Positions 10,375 through 19,323 of a stretch of 64,000 nt of DNA are shown here, piece by piece. The translations under genes and the position numbers were made by a program. The notes beneath the pieces were generated by a model. That model was given only the letters and a program-made list of their open reading frames with translations. It was not told where the DNA came from and ran no database searches. Position 1 is the first letter of the stretch, and each line of letters opens with the position of its first letter. Source of the DNA: Saprospiraceae bacterium (GTDB lineage: Bacteria; Bacteroidota; Bacteroidia; Chitinophagales; Saprospiraceae); NCBI GenBank assembly GCA_016720635.1, contig JADKKF010000013.1, positions 1 through 64,000 of the forward strand, read 5' to 3'.

Positions 10375-11679
10375 TTATTTATTCTTTAACACATTTCTCA
10401 TTTGGTCAAAAATCCGTCCGAGTATGCTTTTGTCTTCAGTGACGATTGTGACAGTACCTTTGCTCTCTGGGCGGAAAGGGATGATTTTCTTGTAAGTTGT
10501 CATTAAAGTATCGGGTAGTGCTATTTTTATCTGATAAGATTCTTTTGTTGGCAACAAGGCTATTTCAGCCAACTTTCCTTTGATCAATCCATACTCTTGA
10601 ACTGGAAATCCATCCAATGCTATATTGCAAATTTGCCCAACTTTAACTTTACCTGAACCTGCAAAACCCAATTCACCGTATGCAAATGGTTTGTCAGCAT
10701 TGCGATTTGGTATGATGGCACAATACTCGTCTTGTGTCGTAATGAATTGTTCAAGATACCATACTTTTCCAAAGCTCAATTGTCCTGATATAGGAGCCTT
10801 AATTTGAAAGGTATTTTGCCATTTTGACAAACTCGATTCCATGTTTTGAGCCGTTTGTTTCAAGTTTTTCCATTTCGCTTCTACAGATGTTCGTCTTTCT
10901 TGTTGAAGCGTAATGATTTGTGTGTTTAACTGTTCTATTCTTACTTCATTGGTTAAGCGCCCTGATTTCATTGATTCAAGTTGCCGTTTTTGGCTCAAAA
11001 ATGCAGATTCTGATTTTTCAAGATCCGCATTGCTTATGACACCTTGGAAGTTTAGTTTTTTAGCCCTTGTAAAATCTTTTTGAATATTCGACAATTCTTG
11101 AGAAAATATCTTTTCTTGGGAAAGCATCGATAGATTCAATTTTTTTGTCTGAGCAATTTCTTGCTCCAAAGATTTGATCTTTTTAAAAACGATGGTTTCT
11201 TTCAACTCCTGCTGTAAAATTTGGATTTGGAGCATAATATCAGATGCTTCAGCTTGAAGCTCGCCTCCATGCATGTCCTCCATGGTCTCAATATCCAATA
11301 TTTCCTTAGGATCATCAAAATTTTCAATTTTAGACAAAAGCGCTTTTAGTTCATCGAGATTTTCCAAATTGGCTTCATGTTCAATTGACGCCAATACATC
11401 CCCTTTGTTAACAGAAGACTTGTCTCCAAAATATATTTTAGTAATTCGTCCCTGAACCTTAGGAAGCAACTTGATGGGTGGATTAGATCTATTGATTACG
11501 ATAGGCGCTTGGACCACATCAGGATAAGAAACCCACGATGCAAGTAGCAGCAAAATAAAAAATGCAAAACCGACAAGTCCAATTCCATAATTTGTAATAC
11601 TGGATGGGGGTTTGCCCAGTATCGACTGAATGATTTCTGGCTGGTTGATTTTGATATGTTCTTTTTCGTCCTGAGTCAT
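10375..11679 (-). CDS. HlyD-family membrane fusion protein
   Basis: 434 residues. One membrane segment near residues 32-50 ('GLVGFAFFILLLLASW') is followed by the first half of a lipoyl/barrel-sandwich domain ('PPIKLLPKVQGRITKIYFGD'), a long coiled coil (about 125-290) and the second half ('FQIKAPISGQLSFG'), then a beta-barrel region. It would link the inner-membrane exporter encoded just upstream (14 bases apart) to the outer membrane, as in bacteriocin and RiPP export. The spacing says it is co-transcribed with the ABC exporter. Confidence 0.9.
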   Translation of the reverse strand: MTQDEKEHIKINQPEIIQSILGKPPSSITNYGIGLVGFAFFILLLLASWVSYPDVVQAPIVINRSNPPIKLLPKVQGRITKIYFGDKSSVNKGDVLASIEHEANLENLDELKALLSKIENFDDPKEILDIETMEDMHGGELQAEASDIMLQIQILQQELKETIVFKKIKSLEQEIAQTKKLNLSMLSQEKIFSQELSNIQKDFTRAKKLNFQGVISNADLEKSESAFLSQKRQLESMKSGRLTNEVRIEQLNTQIITLQQERRTSVEAKWKNLKQTAQNMESSLSKWQNTFQIKAPISGQLSFGKVWYLEQFITTQDEYCAIIPNRNADKPFAYGELGFAGSGKVKVGQICNIALDGFPVQEYGLIKGKLAEIALLPTKESYQIKIALPDTLMTTYKKIIPFRPESKGTVTIVTEDKSILGRIFDQMRNVLKNK

Positions 11680-11693
11680 GGTGTCAATGCATT

Positions 11694-13949
11694 TTATGCC
11701 CCTAATTCCAACTGGTTGCGAACTAGACTAAAATAAGATCCTCTAGCATCAACCAATTCAGCGTGTGTACCTTGTTCTACAACTTTACCTTTTTCCATCA
11801 CTATGATTTGATCTGCATGCCTTACTGTGCTCAATCTGTGCGCCACTACTACCACAGTCTTCCCATGATAAAACCGTTCCATATTTTCTATAATGGTGCG
11901 CTCGTTGTTGGCGTCAAGAGCATTAGTCGCTTCATCAAAAAATAGAAATGTAGGATTTCTATACACTGCACGAGCTATTAGAAGTCTCTGTTTTTGGCCT
12001 TGACTCAAACCATTTCCCGTGGACCCTATCATGGTATTATATCCAAGAGGAAGAGATTCAATATAATCTTCAATATTGGCCATTTTAACCGCATGAAATA
12101 ATTTATTTCGGTCAATGGTATCATCACATTCTGCAATATTCTTGGCAATGGTGTCTCCAAAAATATAACCATCTTGCATGACAGCACCGCATTTTTTCCT
12201 CCAAGCAGCTGGTTGAATCAAGTCTAAAGGGGTATGCCCCACTGAAATTTTACCAGAAGTTGGATTATAAAAACCTAACAATAACTTGACCAATGTCGTC
12301 TTTCCACTACCTGAAGTACCGACTATCGCTGTGACCTTTCCTTGTGGCAATCTTAAAGAAACATTGGATAGCACCTCTTCGCCTAAATTGCTGTATTTAA
12401 AACTGACGTCCTCGATCAAGATATCTCCCTTTTCAGGTGGCATGTCCAAGAGGGCCTCGAATGTAGAATCAATGGGCGCTGAAGGTTGATTGGGAGTCAC
12501 TCCTACCCCTTGGCTAATGGCTGCTGTATTTTCATCGGGAAGCCTTCTGATTTCGTTGAGCCTTTCTAAGCTCAGTTTTGCATCTTGTGCAGAACGAATG
12601 AATCCAATCAACTGCTCCAAAGGACTATTTAACTGACCTATTATATACTGAATGGAAAGCATCATCCCGAGCGTCAATTTACCGTCTATAACGGCTTGGG
12701 CGGCCACGAATGTGATTAAAATATTTTTCAATTGGTGGATGAATCCAGCCCCAATGTCTTGATACTGACCTATATTCAGCGATCGTAAATTTAATCTAAA
12801 CAATAAAGCTTGTATATTGGCCCATTTGTAACGATGCTTGTGTTCAGAGCCTTGAAGTTTGATTTCTTGCATACCTTGGATTATCTCAACCAATTTGCTC
12901 TGTTGATCAGAAAGTCGATTGAATTTTACATAGTCTATCTCTTTTCTTTTCTTTAAAAAAAATGTAATCCAGACGATATATAAGATAGAAGCCACCAAAA
13001 ATATCATGAAGATAGTGGTATTGTAAAATGCGAGAATGACGCTAAATACTACCAACTGGAACAACGAAAAAACTATGGATATGGACGAATTGGTCAAAAA
13101 ATCTTGTATTCTGCTTTGGTCATTAATCCGCTGCATGATATCCCCACTATTTTTGGAGTCAAAATAGGCAATCGGTAGTCGCATCAATTTGGATAAAAAA
13201 TCATCGACCAAATGCACATCGATACGCGTAGAAACGTGCAAAAGAATCCTATGCTGGAGCAAGTTGACCAACATCTGGCTGATAAAAACCATCAACTGAC
13301 CCATCAATACCAACTTGATAAAGGAGTGATTTTGATCGCGAATACCTATATCTACAACTGACTGAGTCAAAAAGGGCAATATCAAGGCGAAAACAGAGCC
13401 CAATAACATCCCAATAACGAGTTGAAAAATAAGTTTTTTGTATGGCTTTAGATAGTGCAACAAGAACTTGAATCCCTCCTCTTGAGCTTCGTCTTGACCC
13501 TTTTCGTAAAACTCAGGAGTTGGCTCTAACAGCATCACCACACCTTCATCCCCATCGCTTATCCATGAGCGCTCGAATTCAGCTCTGGTCAGCTTGAATT
13601 TTCCAGAAGCGGGATCGCTGACCCAAGCATGGGTTTTGGTTAGTTTGTAAAGGACAAGGAAGTGATTTTGATTCCAATGTACGACTGCAGGCAATGGAGC
13701 GTCCAATAGTCCTGCATCCTCTTCCGATTTAGCCTCATAGGGCAATTTGACAGCTAAAGACCTCAAACCAATCTCCTCAGCAGCATATCCAATACCTCTC
13801 ATGCTCACACCAGACTTGGAGATATCGCATAATTCTCTCAATTGATGTTGACCATAGGGCTTGCCAAAATGTGCCGTAATCATGCGGAGACAAGTAGGTC
13901 CGCAATCCATAGCATCAGCTTGGCGAAAATATGGAAATGATTTAATCAT
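11694..13949 (-). CDS. Peptidase-containing ABC transporter (C39 type)
   Basis: 751 residues. The N-terminal C39 peptidase domain (about 1-140) has the catalytic Cys16 in 'FRQADAMDCGPTCLRMI' and its His in 'HWNQNHFLVLY'. A six-helix transmembrane domain follows (about 165-470). The ATPase domain has Walker A 'GTSGSGKTT' (about residue 540), signature 'LSQGQKQR' and Walker B 'TFLFFDEATNALD'. Such proteins cut leader peptides after a Gly-Gly type site and export the core. It sits between the maturase and the HlyD adaptor, so it is the expected exporter of the grasp-with-spasm product. All key residues are present. Confidence 0.93.
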   Translation of the reverse strand: MIKSFPYFRQADAMDCGPTCLRMITAHFGKPYGQHQLRELCDISKSGVSMRGIGYAAEEIGLRSLAVKLPYEAKSEEDAGLLDAPLPAVVHWNQNHFLVLYKLTKTHAWVSDPASGKFKLTRAEFERSWISDGDEGVVMLLEPTPEFYEKGQDEAQEEGFKFLLHYLKPYKKLIFQLVIGMLLGSVFALILPFLTQSVVDIGIRDQNHSFIKLVLMGQLMVFISQMLVNLLQHRILLHVSTRIDVHLVDDFLSKLMRLPIAYFDSKNSGDIMQRINDQSRIQDFLTNSSISIVFSLFQLVVFSVILAFYNTTIFMIFLVASILYIVWITFFLKKRKEIDYVKFNRLSDQQSKLVEIIQGMQEIKLQGSEHKHRYKWANIQALLFRLNLRSLNIGQYQDIGAGFIHQLKNILITFVAAQAVIDGKLTLGMMLSIQYIIGQLNSPLEQLIGFIRSAQDAKLSLERLNEIRRLPDENTAAISQGVGVTPNQPSAPIDSTFEALLDMPPEKGDILIEDVSFKYSNLGEEVLSNVSLRLPQGKVTAIVGTSGSGKTTLVKLLLGFYNPTSGKISVGHTPLDLIQPAAWRKKCGAVMQDGYIFGDTIAKNIAECDDTIDRNKLFHAVKMANIEDYIESLPLGYNTMIGSTGNGLSQGQKQRLLIARAVYRNPTFLFFDEATNALDANNERTIIENMERFYHGKTVVVVAHRLSTVRHADQIIVMEKGKVVEQGTHAELVDARGSYFSLVRNQLELGA

Positions 13950-14044
13950 ATAGGGTCATCCAAAATCTGCAACAAATTTACATATTATTACAATACCTTG
14001 ATTACCAATGCTATATATTTTTTAATATCGTATATAAAGGTTGC

Positions 14045-15154
14045 TTATGTATCAATTGTCTCCTTTTTCACCAGTTCTTCCATACCGTAGTAAGTAATGG
14101 CTTTTTGCTTTAAGGGGTTGGTACTCCATTCGCTCCACTCGCCCGTATATGGATTGTAGCCACATTTGAGGGGTTTGGACAGAATGTCCTCGGGATCCTC
14201 GACATAGGCTCTACAGTCGGTACAGACGTGCCTGAACTCACAATCCTTACACACGTGTATCATGTCTTTCTTTATATGCCATACTTCTTGAAACTCAGGG
14301 CTATTCGCAACGTCTATCAAAGAAGTATCTTTTATATTGCCGTAAGACTTGGCCATGGATGGGCAGTTTTTAATATTGCCTTCGGCATCAATGGCGATCT
14401 TACGATTTAGACAGGTATTGAAATGCTGGGATTCGGTGAAAGTAGGAATGGTAATAGAAAAATTGTTTTGATTGATGATACCACATGCAGATTTTAGTGT
14501 AATCTTATCTTTAATGAAATAAATATGACCAAAATTGTCCTTCTTAAAGTGCAAATATTCTTCTACTGGTTGTGAACCAACACATAATAAAGACAAATTG
14601 TAGTTATTGACTGTCAAATCCTGCAATACCGACATAGGTATAATTATTGGTGTGTCAAAAAACAATTCTATCGATGTAAATTTTTTAATTGGTCCTCTTT
14701 CAAATAGATTATTTATATCTTCAATCGGGAATGATTCTTTTAATTTGAACTGGATGTTTTTACACCCTAGATACAACAGAGAATCCAAAACAATTTCAAT
14801 ATTGTTCAATGAGTCACTGTCTCCCACTTCTAACACAGCATTTGATATAAAAGCTGGATAATCCCAGTCATCTTGCATGGCTGGGTAATTATCTGGAATG
14901 TTTGTAAAAAATATTAAATTATTTTCGTCCAAAATAGATAATACATCTTGGATAATAGGGTGAGATTCTTCATCGAACTTTAAAAGAATTTCCTGTATTG
15001 TATTGCCCTCCATATCACTTAACAAATCCCCAATCTCTTTTTCGATTATAAAAAACTCTCCATACTGAATGTCCACAATGCATGAAAACTTAATCCCAGC
15101 CACTATTTTAATGGAGGCATAAAATTTTATTTTTCCTTTTTCTTGAGAAGGCAT
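14045..15154 (-). CDS. gwsS: Grasp-with-spasm SPASM-domain peptide maturase
   Basis: 369 residues. The C-terminal third is a SPASM domain rich in cysteines: 'CLNRKIAIDAEGNIKNCPSM', 'VCKDCEFRHVCTDCRAY' and 'KCGYNPYTGEWSEW'. The N-terminal two thirds show no CX3CX2C radical-SAM cluster motif that I can find, as I recall for the maturase partner of ATP-grasp enzymes in 'grasp-with-spasm' loci. It is presumed to act with the ATP-grasp enzyme on a ribosomal peptide. The start ATG at 15154 lies inside the small upstream ORF, suggesting translational coupling. The ABC exporter follows 95 bases downstream. The gene is intact. Confidence 0.85.
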   Translation of the reverse strand: MPSQEKGKIKFYASIKIVAGIKFSCIVDIQYGEFFIIEKEIGDLLSDMEGNTIQEILLKFDEESHPIIQDVLSILDENNLIFFTNIPDNYPAMQDDWDYPAFISNAVLEVGDSDSLNNIEIVLDSLLYLGCKNIQFKLKESFPIEDINNLFERGPIKKFTSIELFFDTPIIIPMSVLQDLTVNNYNLSLLCVGSQPVEEYLHFKKDNFGHIYFIKDKITLKSACGIINQNNFSITIPTFTESQHFNTCLNRKIAIDAEGNIKNCPSMAKSYGNIKDTSLIDVANSPEFQEVWHIKKDMIHVCKDCEFRHVCTDCRAYVEDPEDILSKPLKCGYNPYTGEWSEWSTNPLKQKAITYYGMEELVKKETIDT

Positions 15155-15300
15155 GATTTCGATATGGGTTTATAAAATAGTAAATTGTCATTAAGAGGCA
15201 ATTTGGTGTCCTCAAATTCTTTAACTGCTTCCTCTTTTACATAATGAAAAATCAAAGGGAGCTTTTTAATATTTGTATTATAAATTTTTGTTAGATCCAT
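15127..15300 (-). CDS. Small ORF between the two maturase genes
   Basis: A 57-codon frame from ATG 15300 to a TAA at 15127, beginning MDLTKIYNTNIKKLPLIFHY and ending CLLKKKEK. It overlaps the end of the ATP-grasp gene by 23 bases and the start of the SPASM gene by 28 bases, the tight nesting expected of a real, translationally coupled gene. No signal peptide and no Gly-Gly site are seen. It could be a small companion of the grasp-with-spasm system. I cannot name a family with certainty. Confidence 0.5.
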   Translation of the reverse strand: MDLTKIYNTNIKKLPLIFHYVKEEAVKEFEDTKLPLNDNLLFYKPISKSCLLKKKEK

Positions 15301-16260
15301 GATTTGAATGGTAATTTTCTAAAGCTATCGCTATATTTTTTTCAATATAAAAATTACAGTTCGAGGAGACCCAACCAAATTGCCCAGAAGGGTTTACTTC
15401 TAGAAAAATATATTTCCCTTCTTTGTTTAGGATAAAGTCTAAAGACCCCGATTGTAGCCCTGTTTTTTCAAAAAACAACGCTATTTTTTTCTTCAAATCA
15501 TTTGGCAATGTGAACGGAACATTTCGATTTGGTCTTTCCTTATTGTAATTTCTATAATCAATTTTAGTCTTTTTGGCTAAAAATAGCCATGCAATAAATT
15601 AAACCTAAAAAATAAAATACTCGCAACTCTACCTCCTTTTCTTCATATTCCTGCAACAACATGGGTCCAATCTTCATCTAATTTATGCATATCTTCTAAT
15701 TCTACAACTCTTGTACCTGTAGAATGAAAAATTTCATTTCCAGCAACAAATCCAATATGGGCATTCCCAATTGGTTTGGTTATTACCTTGCTGTATTTCG
15801 TACAAAAATCAATGGCTTCTTTTTTACTATTGGTAACCACAGTATTAGGTATATTCATACCAATATCACTAGCATATTTTAGATTTATCAATTTATTACA
15901 GTATTTTTCCTTTTCAAAAGTATTGATATACTCTCCTAAATATGGAAGTGAGGCGTGTATGGTATCTATTTCGTTTTGAAGAAATTTCTTTGCATCAGAA
16001 TTAAAATCGTCAGAGTTATTAATTGGAACATTAAATTTAATGGCTCCTCTACGGAAAAAAAATGTCGCATCTTTATCAAGATTAATTGAGTTGTTTTGGT
16101 ACTCAAAACTAAATCTGTATGTTTCATCGCTTAGTCTTATACAATAATTTTTTATCGAATCTTCATAGTCAATCCTACAAAAGTTAATCCCAAAATACTG
16201 CAGATAAGCAGAAATTACATCAGTAACAGAATCCTTTTTTTCAGAATTTATAAATATCAT
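15278..16260 (-). pseudogene. gwsG: ATP-grasp peptide maturase, two frameshifts
   Basis: Start ATG at 16260, overlapping the preceding stop codon as ATGA. Part 1 ('MIFINSEKKDSVTDVISAYL') includes 'FFFRRGAIKFN' and the ATP-binding stretch 'VITKPIGNAHIGFVAGNEIF', and stops at 15643. A one-base shift near 15665 restores 'PMLLQEYEEKEVELRVFYFL'; a second near 15580 restores 'KTKIDYRNYNKERPNRNVP', running into the final part with the metal-binding 'FLEVNPSGQFGWVS'. The restored ~327 residues match the size of RiPP ATP-grasp (graspetide-type) ligases, which form ester or amide links in a precursor peptide. With two breaks the system is probably non-functional, unless these are sequencing errors. Confidence 0.8.
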
Positions 16261-17055
16261 TTTATGGGGGGATATTCTAAATTGAATCTTCGCAAGTAGT
16301 TTTTTAAAGGCTCCATGCCTATAAAATCCCTTCTTTTCTCTAAATCTTCTAATGTCCCTACCCATTTGTATAAGGCCTCTTGCTTTTTAGCTTTATCGTA
16401 GCTTATTTGCGTGCCATACAATTGGGGTTTATTCTTTATAAAAAAAAATACGGTCCTCGAGAGTTGCCATATAATTTGGAACCAATTCGCCATCAAAAAC
16501 GGCTTTTTTAATCAAGGGCAAATACTGCTCTTGGGTATTCAAAGGTGAATGTAATATCACCAAACAAATAACGTCATTATTCGTATCACCTACCAATTTT
16601 TTGCTTGGGTATCCACCACATTCTTTAATGATTGCATCTATTTCCCTTAAGTTAATAGTATCTAATTCTATCATTTCCTGCTGTAACCTTGGAGTCGAAA
16701 ATATTTCATGAGGTGTATGATTCCCTCGGACTTTCTGATCCCTCTCTTCTATTTTAACTAATCTACTGATCAAACTTGAGTCGATTCGCTTATAGACCGA
16801 ATCGCAAACTTTTCTAAAATATGCTATCGTTTTTTTATCCTTAAAACTATAGGTTATATCATAAACATTGTCACCTGTGAAGCGAAACATAAACTTACAA
16901 CAAGCGATCGAATCTTTTTGTAAATAATCCAAATTTGCTTGAAAAATTACATTAAATGGGGCCTTAAGTTCACGGTAAGCACAAGCGATATTGTGGTATG
17001 GATAAAATTCCCACGTATTATTCTTTTCTTTTTGAGAAAGTTTGTAAAATATGTC
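16257..17055 (-). pseudogene. DUF6624 body fused out of frame to a RiPP leader
   Basis: Reading open from 17055 ('DIFYKLSQKEKNNTWEFYP' then 'YHNIACAYRELKAP') carries a DUF6624 protein without its own signal peptide. A second break lies in a T9 run on the coding strand (A9 at about 16440-16449), after 'YMATLEDRIFF'; the other frame continues 'IKNKPQLYGTQISYD' to the TGA at 16257. That TGA overlaps the ATG of the ATP-grasp gene. The 3' ~175 bases are nearly identical to those of the gene at 5065. The upstream sequence in the neighbouring frame is a peptide leader (17018-17122), not a signal peptide. Confidence 0.7.
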
Positions 17056-17122
17056 TCATTTGATTTTGGTCCAAAGAACTGACTTTAGAAGTTAAAAATT
17101 TGTTAATTGATAATTTTTTCAT
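17018..17122 (-). CDS. RiPP precursor leader remnant
   Basis: A 34-residue frame starting MKKLSINKFLTSKVSSLDQN and then QMRHILQTFSKRKE. The 'MKKLSxNKF' start and the 'LDQNQMRHIL' end are what Bacteroidota leader peptides look like just before a Gly-Gly cleavage site. Here no GG follows; the frame runs into a DUF6624 sequence and stops at 17018. It sits immediately upstream of the ATP-grasp maturase position, where the precursor gene is expected. Deleting one T from the T4 run at 17046-17049 would join the leader to the DUF6624 body in frame. Confidence 0.6.
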   Translation of the reverse strand: MKKLSINKFLTSKVSSLDQNQMRHILQTFSKRKE

Positions 17123-17147
17123 AATCTAAAAATTAAAATATACACTG

Positions 17148-17460
17148 CCCCATTCTTTTCAAGTGCCCACCATTACAGTGCAGCGGGGCATGGGGCTTGT
17201 CCCTTCTAAGCGTATCTTAGGGTGAGGGTTCCAAAGTAGGTTCGTATCGCAAAGTCTCTGGATACTCGTTGATAAAAATCCACATATAGAGCGCATCAGA
17301 AACCACCGATACAGGCTTAGACATTTTTGACAGAGAGCATAGGACCAGACAATGGATACATAGCAGTATATGACTAATAGCCAATAAACTACATACTTCG
17401 AGGTTCGAGTTGAATAATGATTGCCAGTATTGATGCATAACTTTGATTACTTTGATACAA
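17148..17460. repeat. Direct repeat R1 (partner at 18857-19190)
   Basis: About 310 bases, roughly 90 % identical by eye to 18857-19190, same orientation. Both copies lie directly upstream of a minus-strand gene start (the leader peptide here, the cysteine-peptide gene at the other copy). Each contains an open frame on the minus strand (17217-17438 here, 73 codons, 'MHQYWQSLFNSNLE...'), but substitutions between copies show no clear excess of silent changes, so I treat it as non-coding. Confidence 0.75.
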
Positions 17461-17630
17461 GTATAGATTTTTATAATTGAAAATGCAAATATTGGGGTGG
17501 ATTTTTGGGGGGTAAGCTAATATTTAACAATTTCTATTGGAGATTTATGTCCTTTTGATATTATAAATCCAAAATAATTTCCAGATTAACAAAGCCATAA
17601 ATATAATATTATTGGCTTGGCTTGGTTATA

Positions 17631-18500
17631 TTATTCTAATTCGATTTGCATCAAAAGGTTTACACTTTCTAGTTTAACCCATGTTTTTCTGATAAGGTAA
17701 TCGTATTGCCAGGATTCAAATTGCAAGTCCTTTAATTGAAAATTACCAATATTGGGAACTTGTCTAATAAAAAATTTTCGATTTTTTGAATTAGGAGGCA
17801 AAGACTTATCATAGTAGCTTTTCGGCAATATTTTCATACACAGCATACATCCATAATAGGGCATAACGATACCAAGATGTCTAATATCTACTTCATACCA
17901 ACAATCTTTACAATCTGCCATTGTAATTATTGAAGTTCTTATCATCTCATACTCTGCCTCTCCTTCGGAATCCAACCCAAATAGAACTGGTATGAAAGGT
18001 GCATCTGGACGACCATTTCTTTGGATATAGTACCTTAATTTTGTTATCTGCTTGAATTCATTTCCAAAATTATTGATTTTGATACAGTTCAGCGATGAGA
18101 AATAGGGTGGGTAGTTGAGCTGGGCGAACCATTTATAATTTCCAAGTCTTATTTTTTTCTTTTTTTTATTTAAAACCGAAACTTCTGATAAATGAAATTC
18201 TTTAGGGGTTAAGAAAATTTTATCTTTTAAAATATCTTTTACCAAGATTAATTTTGTTTCAAAAGCTATATGTGAAATTTCAATGGAATCCAGTTCCGAA
18301 AATTCTAGAAAATTTGAAATAGGAATTTGTCCTTCTTCTCCCGACATAAAGTAGTCCATTGAACCAAATTTATTCAAAAGACAATATGGTATTGGTTCAT
18401 TGTTTAATTTATTTAATATAATAATATTTCCTTGCGACTTACATAAAAAATAACTAAATACAAAAACAAAAATTGAAAATCCTTTTTTCATAGACTTCAT
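17631..18500 (-). CDS. Secreted protein with carboxypeptidase-regulatory-like domain
   Basis: 289 residues with a signal peptide ('GFSIFVFVFSYFLCKSQG'). Residues ~24-115 ('NIIILNKLNNEPIPYCLL', 'MSGEEGQIPI', 'IEISHIAFETK') follow the CarboxypepD_reg-like beta-sandwich common in Bacteroidota secreted proteins. The remaining ~170 residues are unrecognised and include two CxxC pairs ('ADCKDC' and 'YGCMLC'), which may bind metal or form disulfides. It lies downstream of the 100-residue peptide gene, with a stem-loop in the 49-base gap. Function unknown. Confidence 0.7.
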   Translation of the reverse strand: MKSMKKGFSIFVFVFSYFLCKSQGNIIILNKLNNEPIPYCLLNKFGSMDYFMSGEEGQIPISNFLEFSELDSIEISHIAFETKLILVKDILKDKIFLTPKEFHLSEVSVLNKKKKKIRLGNYKWFAQLNYPPYFSSLNCIKINNFGNEFKQITKLRYYIQRNGRPDAPFIPVLFGLDSEGEAEYEMIRTSIITMADCKDCWYEVDIRHLGIVMPYYGCMLCMKILPKSYYDKSLPPNSKNRKFFIRQVPNIGNFQLKDLQFESWQYDYLIRKTWVKLESVNLLMQIELE

Positions 18501-18511
18501 AAATTAAGTAA

Positions 18512-18534
18512 GGAGCCTAAAATTTCTAGGCTCC
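18512..18534 (-). terminator. Stem-loop between 18550 and 17631 genes
   Basis: Perfect 8-bp stem GGAGCCTA / TAGGCTCC with a 7-base loop, between the cysteine-peptide gene and the next gene. No long T-run follows on the minus strand, so it may attenuate or protect the transcript rather than end it. Confidence 0.5.
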
Positions 18535-18549
18535 CTTATTAGTAAATTT

Positions 18550-18852
18550 TTATGGACAATCTACAGCAACTCTATCCCCTTCATAACTAACGCCAACCCA
18601 AAACATATAATATGTTCTCGTGGCATCACAGTAACAATTTCCAGTACCGTCATTATAGCCACAATTTGAATATGTAATAGGTCCCCATCCCCAAAATCTA
18701 CCAGAATCTCCCTCTTCTCCTGCCGTGGTGTCGATTATTGTAAAAGAACTTAAGAGAATTACCAAAATAAAAACAAATACACCAAATCCTTTTGTGAATT
18801 GTTTAAAAATTTGCCGTCTAATTAACCTTTTCATAAAAATAAATTTTTCCAT
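18550..18852 (-). CDS. Small secreted cysteine-containing peptide
   Basis: 100 residues (94 from the alternative Met at 18834). A basic N-terminus and hydrophobic segment ('GFGVFVFILVILLSSFTII') make a signal peptide or anchor. The mature part has four cysteines in 'SNCGYNDGTGNCYCDATRTY' and the terminal 'AVDCP', and is rich in Gly, Trp and Tyr. I know no family. Direct repeat R2 starts 5 bases upstream of the start. Its position next to a RiPP-type locus suggests a secreted effector or small structural peptide, but this is speculation. Confidence 0.55.
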   Translation of the reverse strand: MEKFIFMKRLIRRQIFKQFTKGFGVFVFILVILLSSFTIIDTTAGEEGDSGRFWGWGPITYSNCGYNDGTGNCYCDATRTYYMFWVGVSYEGDRVAVDCP

Positions 18853-18856
18853 TCTC

Positions 18857-19190
18857 CCCTCTCTCTTTTCAAGTGCCCACCATCACAGTGCAGCATGGTA
18901 TAGGGTATGTCCCTTCTAAGAGTATCTTAGGGTGAGGGTTCCAAAGTAGGTTCGTATCGCAAAGTCTCCGGATACTTGTTGATAAAAATCCACATATAGA
19001 GCGCATCGGAAACCACCGATACAGGCTTAGACATTTTTGACAGTGAGCGTAGGACCAGACAATGGATATTTAGTAGTATATGACTAGCAGCCAATAAACT
19101 AAATACTTCGAGGTTCGAAGTTCGAGGTTCGAGGTTCGAGTTGAATAATGATTGCCAGTATTGATGCATATCTTTGATTATTTGATACAA
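18857..19190. repeat. Direct repeat R2 (partner at 17148-17460)
   Basis: Second copy of the ~310-base repeat. It differs by about 10 % and carries a 21-base in-frame expansion made of tandem 'TTCGAGG/TTCGAAG' units (about 19107-19140). R1 and R2 bracket the two genes at 17631-18852, as would a segmental duplication of an upstream region. Confidence 0.75.
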
Positions 19191-19323
19191 AAATACTGGA
19201 TTCTGTTAATAAACAAATTTTATCGTATATTTTTTTAAAAAATAATAATATATTTAACATGTAAATAATTTGAGCTGAATGAGCTTAAGTTAATTCGACC
19301 ACTCCCCCCCCCTTAGCTGCGCA

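Noticed and set aside
17217..17438. 73-codon minus-strand frame inside R1, with an 87-codon relative at 18927-19190
   Set aside because: Conserved only because the whole repeat is conserved; substitutions do not favour silent changes, there is no domain, and the second copy has a low-complexity insertion. Kept as a repeat.
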